46,590 bases of DNA from Porphyridium purpureum (Eukaryota > Rhodophyta > Bangiophyceae > Porphyridiales > Porphyridiaceae): NCBI GenBank assembly GCA_008690995.1, contig VRMN01000032.1:1-46590 (forward strand), in the 5' to 3' direction. Under the pieces are notes generated by a model that searched no databases, was not told the origin of the DNA, and saw nothing but the letters and a program-made list of their open reading frames with translations. Shown here piece after piece: positions 19,171 to 28,563 of the stretch. The translations under genes and the position numbers were made by a program. Within the stretch, counting starts at the first letter, position 1; each line of letters begins with the position of its first letter.

Positions 19171-21345
19171 ATGGGACCAAACCCGCGCCCTCCAGGTCTG
19201 CGCGGACGCGCCGGAAAACATGTTGCTAGAAAGAAGTGTCGAGCTGGTGAACGCAATTGCGAAACCCGAATAGCACCGACGTACGCACAAACAGCAGCGA
19301 TGAATACAACGACGGAAGTCGAGGAACAAGATCCATTCATAAGTCTGAAAACTGGCGCGGCAGCATCGAACACGTTCCCGGACAGTAATGTGGATGCTTA
19401 TGTTACATCCATGGAAACCGTTGCGTCGTTTTTGTATGAAAGCGAAACCACCGTGATGCAGCCAACGACGACTGGCGAAGGCCTCAATGCACAGCTGCCC
19501 ATTAACCCCGTCGATCGCATATGTTTTACGCCATCGGATGCGACTCAGGACATCAGCTTCGAAACAGTTTACCCGACGGCAACCACTGCGCGAATAGTAT
19601 GCCCTGAATCAAAAAGCCCCACCGGGATCCGCGCAAAGACCTACTCGATGAATATTTCGATGAATACTTCGATGACCAAGCAGACATCTAAATTGAAGAA
19701 GCGCAACGTGACACAGAAGCCGTATACCAAAGGAAGTATATGTGATCTTGACCTCGTGAGATTTTTTCGACAAGGGACGGCGCCGCTGATGCCTTTGACA
19801 ATTACGGAAGAGTGTTTGGCAGCGATGGATTCATTTGCAGCGATGCGCGACCCCAAGCGCGCGGCGCCCAACCATGTCGACAATGATCATCCGATGGGAA
19901 TCCGAGATACCGCTCTCAATGAGACGCGCGGTACGGACCATGGACGCAACGTTGTGGTACCACAGACACAACAGACGAACGCATGGTATACGGATTACTA
20001 CACGTCTAACACATCCCCGTCCACCAATGGCTTCGCCTTCGCGTACATTTCAAAGTGCATGACTAAGCTGAGTTCATCGCACATCCTCGAATTGAAAGCA
20101 GCGCGTGAACGAGCTTTGACGTTGACCTACACTACGATCCGGCGATACTTATTCATCGGCGTCTCGCTTATCGCCCCGCTGGCTGGCAATGATATGCTAT
20201 CACATGACTTCGCTGGACAATTGAAGGATACAGCATTTCCAGACGACGCAGGTGCTTGCGCTGACTTGACTTACGATTTCCTGAAGTCCCTCGACGCAAT
20301 GAATATGTCACCAGAGCTACAAAGAAAAATCCTTGTTCGAAGCATGACACGATGTCTCATCGGGCATCAAGCTTGGTCCGTTTTCCTGAACCCAGCGGCG
20401 TTTCCCATCAAACATATTCCGAATGCGCTCAAAGACCTGGGCGTCATCGATATCAGCGAGTTCAAGGACGTGCATTCCTGGGTATTCGTCGAACTGATCG
20501 CAACCGGATTGCGCATATACGCAGTGCTATATGCGACGATCTGCTCGCTCCAACCCATAACGTCATGCGAAAATGACCAATCAGAGGAACGATGGACACC
20601 GGAACATTTCGAAAGCATCTTGATATCCGAATCTGCAGCGAATCGACACTTCGAACAAGCGACGTCGACTATTCTCTCGTATATGCTGTCCTGCAACCAT
20701 GCTTCCAACGAACCGGCATGTTTGATTAACGAATCTCAAGTCGAAGACAGTCCGCTGCATTTACGGACACGTCGATTGCTGACGCACTTCCAGACACTCA
20801 AACCCATGCGACGAACTAACTGCGTTTTGCATCCCAACAAACCAGCGCTCTTTACCGACACATACACAGGCATCATCGACTTTCTCAAGTCCATGCAGCA
20901 ATCAAGTATGACGCTGCACAGAGCGATGAAGACGCTGAATTCGGGATCGCTACCAGGTCAGTGGGGAAAACCGTTCCCATCGTCGGCGATTTTATACACC
21001 CGCGGCTCTAGAAGCGATGGTTTTGATCCATGTCTCGTCGACGACAGCAAGCGACGACTGCTCGAGCAACGAAAAGCCTTATTCGACGCAAACTTTCTCA
21101 GACTCTATCTCCGAAACATCATCGCCGCTTTACCGCAGATTCTGCCACAGTACAAGATGGCATGCACGAATACGGATACGGACGACGTCGAAGTACTTCG
21201 CCGAGGCATATGGGAAGCCGTGATAGCTTTCGGGAAGCAAACGCTGATCCATGTCCTCACTGATAAAGCGTTGAGCATTCCCTTGCCCTCGAAGACGCGC
21301 AACGAATACGACGACGACGATGACTGTTTTGCAAATTTCCTTTAG
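19171..21345 (+). CDS. Element C companion protein 2, large, unknown family
   Basis: The frame is open from 19087. The first ATG is at 19171, giving about 724 residues, and a second at 19300 (MNTTTEVEEQDP) is equally plausible. The N-terminal third is Thr/Ser-rich and looks disordered, with a basic stretch (KLKKRNVTQKPYTKG). From about residue 200 it becomes globular and helical (SGQ-free segments such as RERALTLTYTTIRRYLFIG, LQRKILVRSMTRCLIGHQAW and FKDVHSWVFVELIATGLRIY). It ends in an acidic run, EYDDDDDCFANFL. No motif of a nuclease, helicase or protease is visible and I do not recognise the family. The intact frame within a transposon suggests it serves the element. Confidence 0.65.
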   Translation: MGPNPRPPGLRGRAGKHVARKKCRAGERNCETRIAPTYAQTAAMNTTTEVEEQDPFISLKTGAAASNTFPDSNVDAYVTSMETVASFLYESETTVMQPTTTGEGLNAQLPINPVDRICFTPSDATQDISFETVYPTATTARIVCPESKSPTGIRAKTYSMNISMNTSMTKQTSKLKKRNVTQKPYTKGSICDLDLVRFFRQGTAPLMPLTITEECLAAMDSFAAMRDPKRAAPNHVDNDHPMGIRDTALNETRGTDHGRNVVVPQTQQTNAWYTDYYTSNTSPSTNGFAFAYISKCMTKLSSSHILELKAARERALTLTYTTIRRYLFIGVSLIAPLAGNDMLSHDFAGQLKDTAFPDDAGACADLTYDFLKSLDAMNMSPELQRKILVRSMTRCLIGHQAWSVFLNPAAFPIKHIPNALKDLGVIDISEFKDVHSWVFVELIATGLRIYAVLYATICSLQPITSCENDQSEERWTPEHFESILISESAANRHFEQATSTILSYMLSCNHASNEPACLINESQVEDSPLHLRTRRLLTHFQTLKPMRRTNCVLHPNKPALFTDTYTGIIDFLKSMQQSSMTLHRAMKTLNSGSLPGQWGKPFPSSAILYTRGSRSDGFDPCLVDDSKRRLLEQRKALFDANFLRLYLRNIIAALPQILPQYKMACTNTDTDDVEVLRRGIWEAVIAFGKQTLIHVLTDKALSIPLPSKTRNEYDDDDDCFANFL

Positions 21346-21640
21346 ATGCTTCATTTCTGCAGCGAAAATAAAAAGTAACCGTTGAGTATTTCGGTTACAA
21401 AGTATGGGAATTCTCACGTGTAATTTATGGAAGCTTGAAATGGCTGTCAAAAGAACTTCCAGATCTTGGAATGCCGGAATGTAATGAGAGCCGTGGAAAA
21501 AGTCCTGGAAAAACTACTGGAAAAGCTCCCGGAAAATCTCTTCTCCGCCCGAAAGCTGGTGTAAGCAACAGAAAATAGTTTTTCCAAGAGCTTTTCCAGT
21601 AGTTTTTCCCGGTCGTATCCTAAAGTCGAGAGGGGACCAA
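21346..21640. repeat. Right subterminal region of element C
   Basis: AATAAAA near 21366 may be the polyadenylation signal of the preceding gene. From about 21494 to 21610 there are direct copies (GGAAAAAGTCCTGGAAAAAC, GGAAAAGCTCC, GGAAAATCTC) and then inverted copies (GTTTTTCCAAGAGCTTTTCC) of the subterminal motif also seen at the left end. Confidence 0.6.
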
Positions 21641-21658
21641 ATTTCAACACGCGGACTG
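21641..21658 (-). repeat. Right terminal inverted repeat of element C
   Basis: ATTTCAACACGCGGACTG is the inverted partner of the left end. It is followed by AT at 21659-21660, the second copy of the 2-bp target duplication. Confidence 0.8.
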
Positions 21659-21744
21659 ATTGGCCACTGCTCCGGTACAGCGGTAACACAGTAGCGTTGC
21701 AGTTTATCTTTAGGTTAAGGATCCGACAGTAAAATCGTAACCAG
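21659..21744 (+). mobile_element. Family B retrotransposon B1, 3' tail resumed after element C
   Basis: ATTGGCCACTGCTCCGGTAC and the following bases to AAATCGTAACC repeat the 3' UTR of B2 (from about 22159) almost exactly. This is the end of B1, cut off from its body by element C. B2 follows at once. Confidence 0.85.
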
Positions 21745-22256
21745 AGGCAGGTGCGCGGCGCACGCCCGGCTCCGCCATTCGCATCAAGACTGCGGCCAAG
21801 TTGTTGGCCTACACCTCGCTCGTGTCGGCTCGTCCGGGCCCGCCGGCAGTCAGCGCCACGGCTCACTCTGCCGCGGTAGCTCCGACCTCGTTCTGCCCGC
21901 TGGTGCTGGACATCTTTGGGCGCCTGGGCGACGATGCCCGACCTTTTCTGGCCTCGCTCGCGGGGTCATTCCAGATGGCCAAGCAGCTGCGGCGCGGCCA
22001 AGCTTCGATGATTCTCCATCGGGCCCTTTCCTTGGCCGTCTTCCGGTCGGCAGCCGAGGCCGTGCTTCTGCGGCATTCGGCACCCGCCATCCCCGTGGCG
22101 GGACTGCAATGGCTCTCTTCGGGCCTCCGCTCCCTGGCGCCCACACCATGTCTCTCGACATTGGCCACTGCTCCGGTACAGCGGTAACACAGTAGCGTTG
22201 CAGTTTATCTTTAGGTTAAGGATCCGACAGTAAAATCGTAACCCAGAGTAACCCTG
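21745..22256 (+). mobile_element. Family B retrotransposon, 5'-truncated copy B2 joined to the tail of B1
   Basis: The sequence matches B1 from about 11908 onwards (GGCAGGTGCGCGGCGCACGC) at roughly 95% identity. It keeps the open C-terminal RLE frame to TAA at 22185-22187 (...SLAPTPCLSTLATAPVQR) and the uninterrupted 3' UTR. It ends in GTAACCCAGAGTAACCCTG, which contains the same AGAGTAACCCT motif as family A tails. Because it starts exactly at the tail of B1, it mirrors the A1/A2 arrangement. Its 3' UTR is the empty-site reference for element C. Confidence 0.88.
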
Positions 22257-22740
22257 TCGTCCCCACCTTGCGGATCACGTACCCACCCTGCAAATCACGT
22301 ATCCATTATGTTTCGCGTGACTGTACACATGCTGCGGCTGGCATGCCCATTATAAGCGGATACCGCGTCCCCAGTATGAAGATACTGTACCTCTAGGGTA
22401 GAAGTTCTGCTGGCACCCGTGATTTGAGGGGTTCAGCATATGCGGATGCCGGACCCATGGCCGCGGATCATGTACCCACCATTGCGAATGGCGTACCCAC
22501 TGCAAAGGTACTTACAGTCATATATCTCAGCAATACAAGCACCGTTTCACATGCAAAGCACATCGTTGTGAGCGCGAGAGCAAGGGCTATCATTCAATAT
22601 CCAATTTGAATGACAAATTTGTAGCATACTTGAGTAAACAATTTTGTAATGTTTTTTAACATCAACCTACCATATGGACCACACATCCTTCCCAAAACGC
22701 ACTAACCCAATACTACAGTCTGAAGCAGCTGTACTAGAGT
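22257..22740. other. Gene-free spacer with a repeated GCGGATCA-type motif
   Basis: GCGGATCACGTACCCACC near 22271 recurs as GCGGATCATGTACCCACC near 22463. In both cases an ...AATCACGTATCCA/AATGGCGTACCCA continuation follows, so a unit of about 35 bp is repeated. Otherwise AT-rich, with no supported gene. Confidence 0.45.
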
Positions 22741-22808
22741 CCGAAGCAACTGTACTATGGTATGGCCGAACCGCAGGGCCCACCCTACCTGAAAAACGCC
22801 TCTAACCC
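22741..22808 (+). repeat. 68-bp dispersed repeat, copy 2
   Basis: Identical to 5774-5841. As in copy 1, a 21-bp tandem-like unit precedes it (from about 22710). It stops exactly where the copia remnant starts. Confidence 0.8.
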
Positions 22809-24420
22809 TGCGAGCGGTGAAGTCACCCGGCGAGAAGATGAATGCTGACGCTATATTGGATGTTCAAGTCGAACATGGGCATCTGAAAATACGCGAGCAT
22901 GTTGGGAGGCTGCTGTGGTTGGCCAGGACGGTCAGACCGGATATATCCTACGCAGTTGGAGTGGTGGCTCGGTATGTGGATAGCTGGAACGTCGCAGCTG
23001 AGAGACTCCTGGTTCGCGTCATGCAATACTTGAAGGTGCCTCGTGAGCCACTTGAGTATTTGCGGATGACGTCATTGAAGATCAGCGACGTAAGCGTCTT
23101 GGGCTATGCTGATGCCGACTTTGCTGGATGCCCGGAAACGCGCAAGTCAACGTCTGGGAGAGTGACGTACTTGGTCGCGGGTGGAAACAAGTATCTGGTC
23201 GATTGGAGCTCCAGAAGGCAACGCTTTGTGAGCTCTTCGACCTCTGAGTCTGAGATGGCCGCTCTGGAAGAAGCGGTGCAGTTATCTTTGTTTCCGGCAT
23301 TGTCGTTTCTTCGAAGCGTGCAAGAGGGGGATTATGCGTTGACCCTGCTTTGTGATAGTCAAGTTGTTCTCCGTGCGGTCGAGATGGGCTACTCGCCAAA
23401 GTTGCATCACATGGCAGTGACCAGAGCCACGGACTTGGCGTGGATACACCAAGTTTGCGAGAAGCAAAAGCTGGTGAGATTGGAATATGTGAGGACGGGG
23501 GAAAACGTGTCCGACTTGATGACAAAACCTTTGTTTCCGGAAGGTCATATCAGGTGTTGGACTATGTTACGCGTCCCTCAGATCGGAAGGAGGAGCATGG
23601 ATTAAAAGTGTTCCGGTCCGAGAGACGCCCTGGGTGTACACCCGGAGGTACGGCGTCTCGGAATTGTTTGAGGTACAGGGGCTTTTTCGCCCGCGTGGTT
23701 TTTTACCCTGTACCTCTGGTTTTGTGTATTGTTGTCTTTCGCCCCGAGGAGCCGCAGTCGCGTGTCCGAGGGAAGCAGGAGCCGCTTGGCGGCCGGCCAG
23801 CACCCATTGAGCCGCTTGCTGACGTGGCTGGCTGTGGCTTCGTTCTGTGGAACGAACGGAGGAAAGCCCAGCCTTTTGGGAGAAATAATTTCTCCCTTCC
23901 GCGTCAAGGACAGCAAGGACGGCGGGGTATATAATGGGCGCGGGCCCGTGCGGTTCCCCGGATTTCTAGAGAGCGGAAGAAGTAGAGGCAAGGGAGAAGG
24001 ACACAGAGAATAAAAGAGGAGTTGGTTCTTTGGTGTCGGTGCCTGGGCGTGGTCGTTGGAAGGCGTGGGGCCTTTTGCTGAGCCTGTGTAGCAGAGCCAG
24101 CAGCACATCGTGTCTGGGGGGTTTCGGTGCTCTTAGAGCACTGAAGGCAGACGGCGGCTTTGTCCGTTACGACACCCTGCCCCTGTCGAGACCGGTGCTG
24201 TCTGTGCCGACGCGAAGGGCAATAGTAGAGGCCCTATACGTTGGATTTTCCACGCCCCGGGTATTCGTCGTCTGTGTTGTGTGCGTCGTGTGGTTGTGTT
24301 CTCTGTGCTGTGTGCGTCGTGTTGCTGGGGTTCGGTCATCTGAGAAGGGTTGTGTCATCCGGGTTCGTGCGCTTGTCATCATCAAGCGTGCGAGAATTTA
24401 AAGAGGATTCCGCGGAAACA
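22809..24420 (+). mobile_element. Ty1/copia LTR retrotransposon remnant (pol 3' end plus 3' LTR)
   Basis: This fossil keeps only the end of pol and one LTR. The pol segment (22817-23605) shows the copia RNase H region: YADADFAG, RKSTSG, SSSTSESEMAAL and DLMTKPLFPEGH. A purine-rich stretch (GGAAGGAGGAGCATGG) precedes the LTR at 23609-24420, which starts TGTTCCGG and ends GCGGAAACA. The LTR contains TATATAA (23928-23934) and AATAAA (24009-24014). No 5' LTR or gag is present in the window, so the element is incomplete. Confidence 0.85.
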
Positions 24421-25463
24421 CAGCCCGACAGTAAAGTCGTCTTCGGCATTGAGTAAAACGCATTCCCTTCAAGGGTACGAGCTAGCGCCGATGCTCGCAA
24501 GAGCCACAGTTGACTGGCTGAAAAGCTTACCATTGTAGACGCACTACGCAGTCGAACGATGCCATCATCGAATCGACCTACGCAATGCGCTCGCAGAAAA
24601 TCCACGGCCACGTACGATTGTTTCTCCAGCTTCGCTGGGGCATGGTCCAGCACCACGTTCATCAAGTTTTGCACCGCATGTACAACCCCGCTTGGATGCA
24701 TTCTAACATATTCCGACAAGGAAATGCCAATTAGTCTTATACAGTAAAACTCTAGCGCCCGCGCCCAAGTTTTGCGCCTTGCACGGATCGTGGCCTCTGC
24801 TAAACATGTAAAATGACGATTGGCAAAAGGATTCACGACCTCTGAAGCCATCTCTTGAGAGTGGCCTTGCACCGGAAGCATCAAGAGGTCTGGTCGGTGA
24901 GTATGCACAGTGCGAATACACGCACGAACAAACTTCACATACGTATCCACAACACCAAGAGATAGCTCCGCACCCGGACAAACATCTTGCAGATTACAAA
25001 AGAATTCTCGGTCGCCCTCGTCTGGATACCAACGGAGTTTCAGGGCCGTCGCCGCTTGTACTGTGTTGCCATTGTCATCCATTTCCTCCTCACCGGCATC
25101 AGCACGTGTAGCGAAATACTTGGTCACATGGTCTGGAAAAGGAAGGCTGCTTGTAACCACCATGCGCGACACCTTCTGCTCCTCTGATTCGATGTGATAT
25201 AAATGTCGCAAGCGGTTTAGCCCTTGCTCAAACCATACACAGTCCTGCGATACGTAAAACTTTGCAAACTCGGCAAATCTCTCTTGGACATATGCCAACG
25301 CGACAAACTTGTGCACTTTTACACAGTGTCTTTGCAGACGCTTCCGCGCAGCTTTTCGTGACGCAGCACTCTTCATGTCAACACTGTACGCGTATGTGCA
25401 AAGATGGCAGCACAAGCCAACTGCGTTGATCCCAGTGTTGATGCAATTGTTCCCATGCCGCAT
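24336..25463 (-). pseudogene. Unrecognised gene, probably truncated; reading frame ends inside the copia LTR
   Basis: The frame codes for 375 residues. The N-terminus has a Cys/His patch (CCHLCTYAYS...RHCVKVH, about 18-53). A mixed helical body includes NLQDVCPGAELSLGVVDTYV, NPFANRHFTCLAEATIRARR and KTWARALEFYCIRLIG. The last 28 or so codons lie within the LTR (before 24420), so the original C-terminus was probably lost when the element arrived. A second minus frame at 25373-25606 (starting MKFLFDVKGSGERTSNVGDQ) looks like the N-terminal continuation in another phase, implying an intron or a frameshift near 25440-25480. The Cys/His patch followed by a W..A..F..I/R pattern faintly recalls N-terminal regions of telomere-linked helicase ORFs of fungi; I give this little weight. 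Confidence 0.5.
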
Positions 25464-25606
25464 GACGTTGCTCTTCTTCGTGAACTCCTGTCAACAACCA
25501 CTCCCGCACTTGTAGCCCATATTCCACTCATTAGAATCTCCTTCACCTGGTCCCCAACGTTACTCGTGCGTTCCCCCGAGCCCTTCACATCGAACAAAAA
25601 CTTCAA

Positions 25607-25843
25607 TCGCGCATAGCACCTAAACGCGGCTGAATTAGCACTAGATGCTATCAGAAATTACTATAAAATTTTTGTCAGGGCTATCAGACGTGCTGCTCAG
25701 ATGCGCCCGTATCCGTACGGTTGAGCATAACGAGCAAGAAAGTGGCGATGTCGGAGGTACAGTTTCCCACTGTACACTAAACTGTACTATACGTTGCTGT
25801 ATTCACCTGTAGCACATCAGCATCATTTTACTAAGCTTGCTCT
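25607..25843. other. Short gene-free spacer
   Basis: No gene seen. A GTACACTAAACTGTACTATA stretch near 25770 recalls the ACTGTACTAT core of the 68-bp repeat, but the match is too short to call a copy. Confidence 0.35.
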
Positions 25844-25943
25844 TCGAGGCCCCCAAAATTTTGGCGAGGCCCCCTCCATAGCTCCTCGAGGCCCTTTCCA
25901 TAGCTCCGCGAGGCCCCCCTCATAGCTCTTCGAGGCCCCCCTC
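25844..25943 (+). repeat. 22-bp tandem repeat, about 4.5 units
   Basis: Units start CGAGGCCCC and continue with CTCCATAGCTC, with base changes between units. The array is non-coding and followed by an A-rich stretch. The 170 bases from 25944 to 26112 hold nothing else recognisable. Confidence 0.75.
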
Positions 25944-26112
25944 AAAAAATAGAAAATTTCAAATATCTGATGAACGGAGGAAGGTTTCGAGCACGTAAAG
26001 ATTGGAGCGGGCGCAGAGCGACAAGCTGCATCGGACGATGGGTGAAACATATTTTCAACACACATAGGAGCCGAGATATGTAATAAATAAGACACTCGTC
26101 ATTCACCACGTC

Positions 26113-26782
26113 TATGGACCAGCACGGCCACCACGCGCTCAAGTGTCATCTCGGCCCGTCGCGGTACGGTCGGCATGCACTGGTGGTCGACGCCGTGGCA
26201 GCCTTTGCGCGCGCCGCTGGCTTGCCGGTGGAGCGCGAGGTGCGCCTTCCCGGCGCGGCAGACCTGCGCCGGCCGGGCGACCTGCGCGTGGACAGCACGG
26301 GTCGATGTGGCGGTGGTGGTGCCCGACCGCACCGGCACCAGGCGGTCCGACGGAGCGGCACTCGCGGCAGCGGCGCGTCGCAAGCTCCTTCCAGGATGCT
26401 GCGCGCACTGGCGACGCTGCTGGCGTGTCGTTCCAGGCGGTCATTCTGGACACGTACGGCCGGCGCGAACAGTGCGGAGCCGCGTTTCTGGAGACTCTGG
26501 TGGCGGCGTACATGCGGCACCGTGGAGTAAGCCAGATGCTGGCAAGCACGGCGCTCCACCGGTCGCTGTCGCTCGCAGTATACCGCTCGGTGGCGGCGGC
26601 GGTGCTTCTACGGTACCCGGGCCCGACTCTGCCAGTTGCCTCGCAGCACTGGCTGGAGACGGGCAGGCGCCTCTTTGTAGGCGAGGTACTCTCGGAATCG
26701 GAAGCAGAGTCGCACTGACTCTGCTGATACATAGGTACAGAGCTTAGGCCCTTTAGATTTATAATGTAAAACGATTTCAGAG
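26113..26782 (+). mobile_element. Family A retrotransposon, 5'-truncated copy A3
   Basis: Matches A1 from about 3068 (GACCAGCACGG) to the 3' UTR (TAATGTAAAACGATTTCAGAG). It covers only the RLE part and ends with the same ESEAESH C-terminus and TGA at 26716-26718. Its frame is shifted at least once. The tail stops at CAGAG, so the AGAGTAACCCT units of A1 and A2 are missing. No target duplication is obvious. Confidence 0.85.
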
Positions 26783-27639
26783 CGCGCTGGGCGGTGCGCG
26801 GCATCATATATTGCATGCTACAGAAGGTTGGTCGCATGAGCATTGATGCGCCGCCGCTTGTAAAATTGCCGAATGCCGTCGTGCCACTGTGTGACAAAGC
26901 CGAGGCTACCGAAGCTTGGTGTGACCTCTTTCTGCCTCTGAGGTGCGGCTGACCATTTCGCGCTGCTCGTACTATGCCTGCGGGTATTTCAGCAGCGGAA
27001 TTCGCCTAGTCGGTGCTGGCACCGTCCAGCGAAATGCGCACACGTCGAGCAACCACGGGAAAGACAATCGCACAGAATTAACTATCGCGATGGTCTTTTC
27101 GCAAGCCGCTCAGGCCGGTGCGTCACGAGGACAGCCGGGCAGAGCCATTTCCGACGCCACAGAGCCGTGGGCCGTACAAATGAGAATTGAGGTAATCGTG
27201 CTCCCGAATACCCATGTCGCGGGCTCTACCCGACACTCCGGTCAGTGGAGCCACCGCGTCGTGCGTGAGGTACTCTGGCGGGAGAATTGGAGCTGCGGCA
27301 TGCACCGCGGCAAGGCGACACTGGCGCTGCGTGCAAGCATGAAGACGGCCGATACCCTGTCACCATGAACGCCTTCTGCATGCGCCTCGTGTCAGGCTGA
27401 CGCAGCGGCAAATAAGATCTGGGCTCCTCGAACGACCACCTGAATAGCTGGCGTGGACACGCAAAGGCGTGCAGTGTGTCGTCGCGTTGCTGTATACTTG
27501 AACGGGTGAGACTAGGCCTATTCCGTCAAGCTGTGGCCCGTACCCGCACCAGCGCTAATTGTCATGCAAAACACACAATGTTCAGGCTTTGCAATTCTCA
27601 CGAACGACGGTTCACGGACCGACGTTCTGCACATTAACT
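26783..27639. other. Stretch without a supported gene
   Basis: Moderate GC. A + strand frame at 26943-27368 (141 codons) has no recognisable domain and no paralogue in the window. Nothing else is seen. Confidence 0.35.
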
Positions 27640-28480
27640 ACAGACGTCGGCGAGCACCACTTGTCTACGCATGCTTTTCGTGAAAACCTTGCCAGTAATC
27701 TTAGCTAGGCTTTCTGCTACGCGCCTTGTCTGACACGGCCTGCAACGGAGCTTTGCGGCCATGCGCACAGAACAGCGTGTTTGTCGACAGTCCAACACGC
27801 CGACTAACTTACTCTCCGACACTCGCCATCCGTACTGGCGAGCGCCGCAACAGCCGCACCAGTGGCCGAGTGCGGGCTCCGCCCACGATCTGTGTTCCGT
27901 ACGTACGCCTCTTTCGGCCACGCACGCCTCTTGACCTGGGAACCGAGCTGATGCTTTCAATGTATCAGCGAGTATACAATTTCTGTCGCGTTGCCGGCTC
28001 CTTGTCCGCGCTTACCTCGATCTCTTGTCGCAGAGTCTCCGCAGAACCACGCGCGAACAAACGAGAGGTCGCATGATAATCGAATCCAGTCGATCGTTTG
28101 TGCTTGGCCCACACAGACGCGTACCTTCGCGGGGACAGCAGACTTTTCTGCTTCCCCTGCATCCTCGCGCGCTAAACCAAAGTGTTCGACTGCCAAACCG
28201 CACAGAGCCGCTGTCGATGTACTCGCCGCGAACGCGCCGACAATTTCCTCCAGAACGGGTTCGTCGCGGCGCATGCGCGAACAAGCGACAATGCGCCACC
28301 TGGCACAATAATCTTAGCCTCGAAGGCTCACCGCGGTCTCGCCTCAGTTCAGGTGCATCGGAATAGAAGGACGCCGGTGAATGAGGAGCGCAAGACTCTG
28401 TTCTGCTAGCACGGTTTCTGCGTGATGGCAGATCGGCCACCTCCGCACTTGGATGATCATGCAAAGCGGGAGACTTCGGT
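27640..28480. repeat. Segmental duplication, copy 1 (3' flank of kinase gene 1; partner about 42366-43230)
   Basis: Blocks match in the same order and orientation: GTCGGCGAGCACCAC (27643 and 42369), TTTCGGCCACGCACGCCTCT (near 27911; 42634 has one change), GAAGGACGCCGGT (near 28366 and 43101) and GCGGGAGACTTCGGTCTGG-like (28466; 43210). Overall similarity by eye is about two thirds. Short minus frames in both copies resemble each other, for example RLFAHAPRR against SLFAHALR, so the duplicated flank may once have held a gene that is now decayed. Confidence 0.6.
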
Positions 28481-28563
28481 CTGGTCAGGCCTTAGATCTT
28501 CACGTTTGGAATACGTACAGGAAGGCAGTAGCGTCTTTACGTACATTTCGCCTTGCGCAAACG

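Larger units (their letters stand above)
12307..21658. mobile_element. Element C: 9,352-bp Plavaka/CACTA-like DNA transposon inserted in B1
   Basis: The ends are defined by the interrupted element. B2 reads TCTCGACATTGGCCACTG without a break, while B1 reads ...CGACAT to 12306 and ATTGGCCACTG from 21659. Removing 12307-21658 and one AT restores the B2 order, so the target duplication is the 2 bp AT. The termini are inverted: CAGTCCGTGTG on the left, and the complement of the right end starts CAGTCCGCGTG. Both ends carry clusters of GGAAAAACT-like subterminal repeats, as in CACTA-type elements. Inside lie a transposase gene (minus), a 317-residue ORF (minus) and a roughly 725-residue ORF (plus). 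The GC content is visibly lower than in A and B. No second copy is present in the window. Confidence 0.85.

Noticed and set aside
25844-25943. The 22-bp repeats as a CRISPR array
   Set aside because: The units are adjacent with no unique spacers, and the DNA is eukaryotic.
26943-27368. A 141-codon + strand frame
   Set aside because: Composition is ordinary for this DNA and no motif or second copy supports it.
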